From XYD2-FULL-39-9 sp964561035 (GTDB lineage Bacteria > Patescibacteriota > Patescibacteriia > Magasanikbacterales > GWA2-37-8): 6,756 bases of DNA. Below are positions 6,536-6,756 of this stretch, in pieces; positions within the stretch are counted from its first letter, which is position 1, and every line of letters begins with the position of its first letter. Under the pieces are notes generated by a model, which saw only the letters and a list, made by a program, of their open reading frames with translations, was not told where the DNA came from and did not search any database. The stretch covers positions 1 through 6,756 of the forward strand of contig CAZLNR010000033.1 of NCBI GenBank assembly GCA_964561035.1. The letters run 5' to 3'. A program made the translations under genes and the position numbers.

Positions 6536-6756
6536 ATGAGTAAGGAGCATAGACTGGTCATCATGGGCGGTGGTGTGCTAGGGTGGTTAACAATGGCAGT
6601 CTGGTCTTTTTTTTCATATAAAAATAGCGGTTCTAGCTGTAATTTGTTATCCTGCTTTAATATAGCTGATTTTTCAGGCGGGGTATTTTTTTATTTACTT
6701 TTCCTTTTTTCTTTAGGCTTCAGCGGTTTTTACGCGTATAAATTTTTAATTCAGAC
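6536..6756 (+). CDS. Small membrane protein of unknown function, 3' end cut by window
   Basis: This partial open frame of 73 codons runs off the window. It starts 9 bases after the methyltransferase stop and in the same frame, so it is probably the fourth gene of the operon. Two hydrophobic helices are visible, about residues 7-27 and 49-71, joined by a short polar loop with two cysteines (Cys 35 and Cys 40, CNLLSC). With a positive N-terminus (MSKEHR) the loop should face outside, where the cysteines could form a disulfide. I do not recognise the family. The ATG at 6536 has no Shine-Dalgarno sequence, as in its neighbours; an AAGGAG inside the gene (6542-6547) is too far from the next ATG (6563) to mark a different start convincingly. 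Confidence 0.65.
   Translation, partial: MSKEHRLVIMGGGVLGWLTMAVWSFFSYKNSGSSCNLLSCFNIADFSGGVFFYLLFLFSLGFSGFYAYKFLIQ

Noticed and set aside
6542..6565. AAGGAG followed by ATG 6563 as the true start of the last gene
   Set aside because: The spacing of 15 bases is too long, and starting there would remove the charged N-terminus before the first helix. A CTG at 6554 is well spaced but an unlikely start codon.
1..6756. CRISPR arrays, insertion sequences or attachment sites
   Set aside because: No regular direct repeats, transposase motifs or tRNA-end duplications were seen on reading both strands. The tRNA genes show no integrase gene nearby.

Overview
The window looks like a piece of an A+T-rich, compact bacterial chromosome. 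I think a member of the Candidate Phyla Radiation (Patescibacteria, Parcubacteria-like) is most likely. The reasons are very short intergenic gaps, no usable Shine-Dalgarno sequence before any of the six protein genes, strong promoters with extended -10 boxes, and a surface-glycan gene set built around a Wzy/WaaL-type ligase with a TPR tail. No taxonomic marker gene is present, so this is an inference. No in-frame TGA occurs inside any of the long genes, and one gene ends in TGA, so the TGA=Gly code of SR1/Gracilibacteria is not indicated.

Left part, all on the minus strand (1-1747): two tandem class II serine tRNA genes lie downstream of an ABC-F family ATPase gene, each unit with a recognisable promoter. 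The first tRNA (window edge) is tRNA-Ser(GCU). The second has the unusual anticodon ACU, which would read the same AGU codon. The ABC-F protein has two nucleotide-binding domains and probably works on the ribosome.

Middle (about 1699-1815): a divergent promoter region. Back-to-back promoters, both with TGN extended -10 boxes, drive the ABC-F gene leftward and a membrane acyltransferase gene rightward, with short predicted leaders.

Right part, all on the plus strand (1816-6756): an acyltransferase-3 (OafA-like) gene, then a promoter with a perfect TTGACA box and a leader containing a small hairpin, then a tight probable operon. The operon encodes an O-antigen ligase/polymerase-like membrane protein with a C-terminal TPR region, a family 2 glycosyltransferase of the polyprenyl-phosphate-sugar synthase type, a class I SAM-dependent methyltransferase with hydrophobic C-terminal segments, and the start of a small two-helix membrane protein cut by the window end. 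Together they suggest a cell-surface polysaccharide or glycoprotein pathway: the glycosyltransferase would load sugar onto a lipid carrier at the inner face, the methyltransferase and acyltransferase would modify intermediates, and the ligase would transfer the finished glycan on the outer face. The actual glycan and acceptor cannot be read from the sequence.

No CRISPR array, insertion sequence, rRNA gene, attachment site or convincing intrinsic terminator was seen. There is no gene-free stretch above 300 bases.
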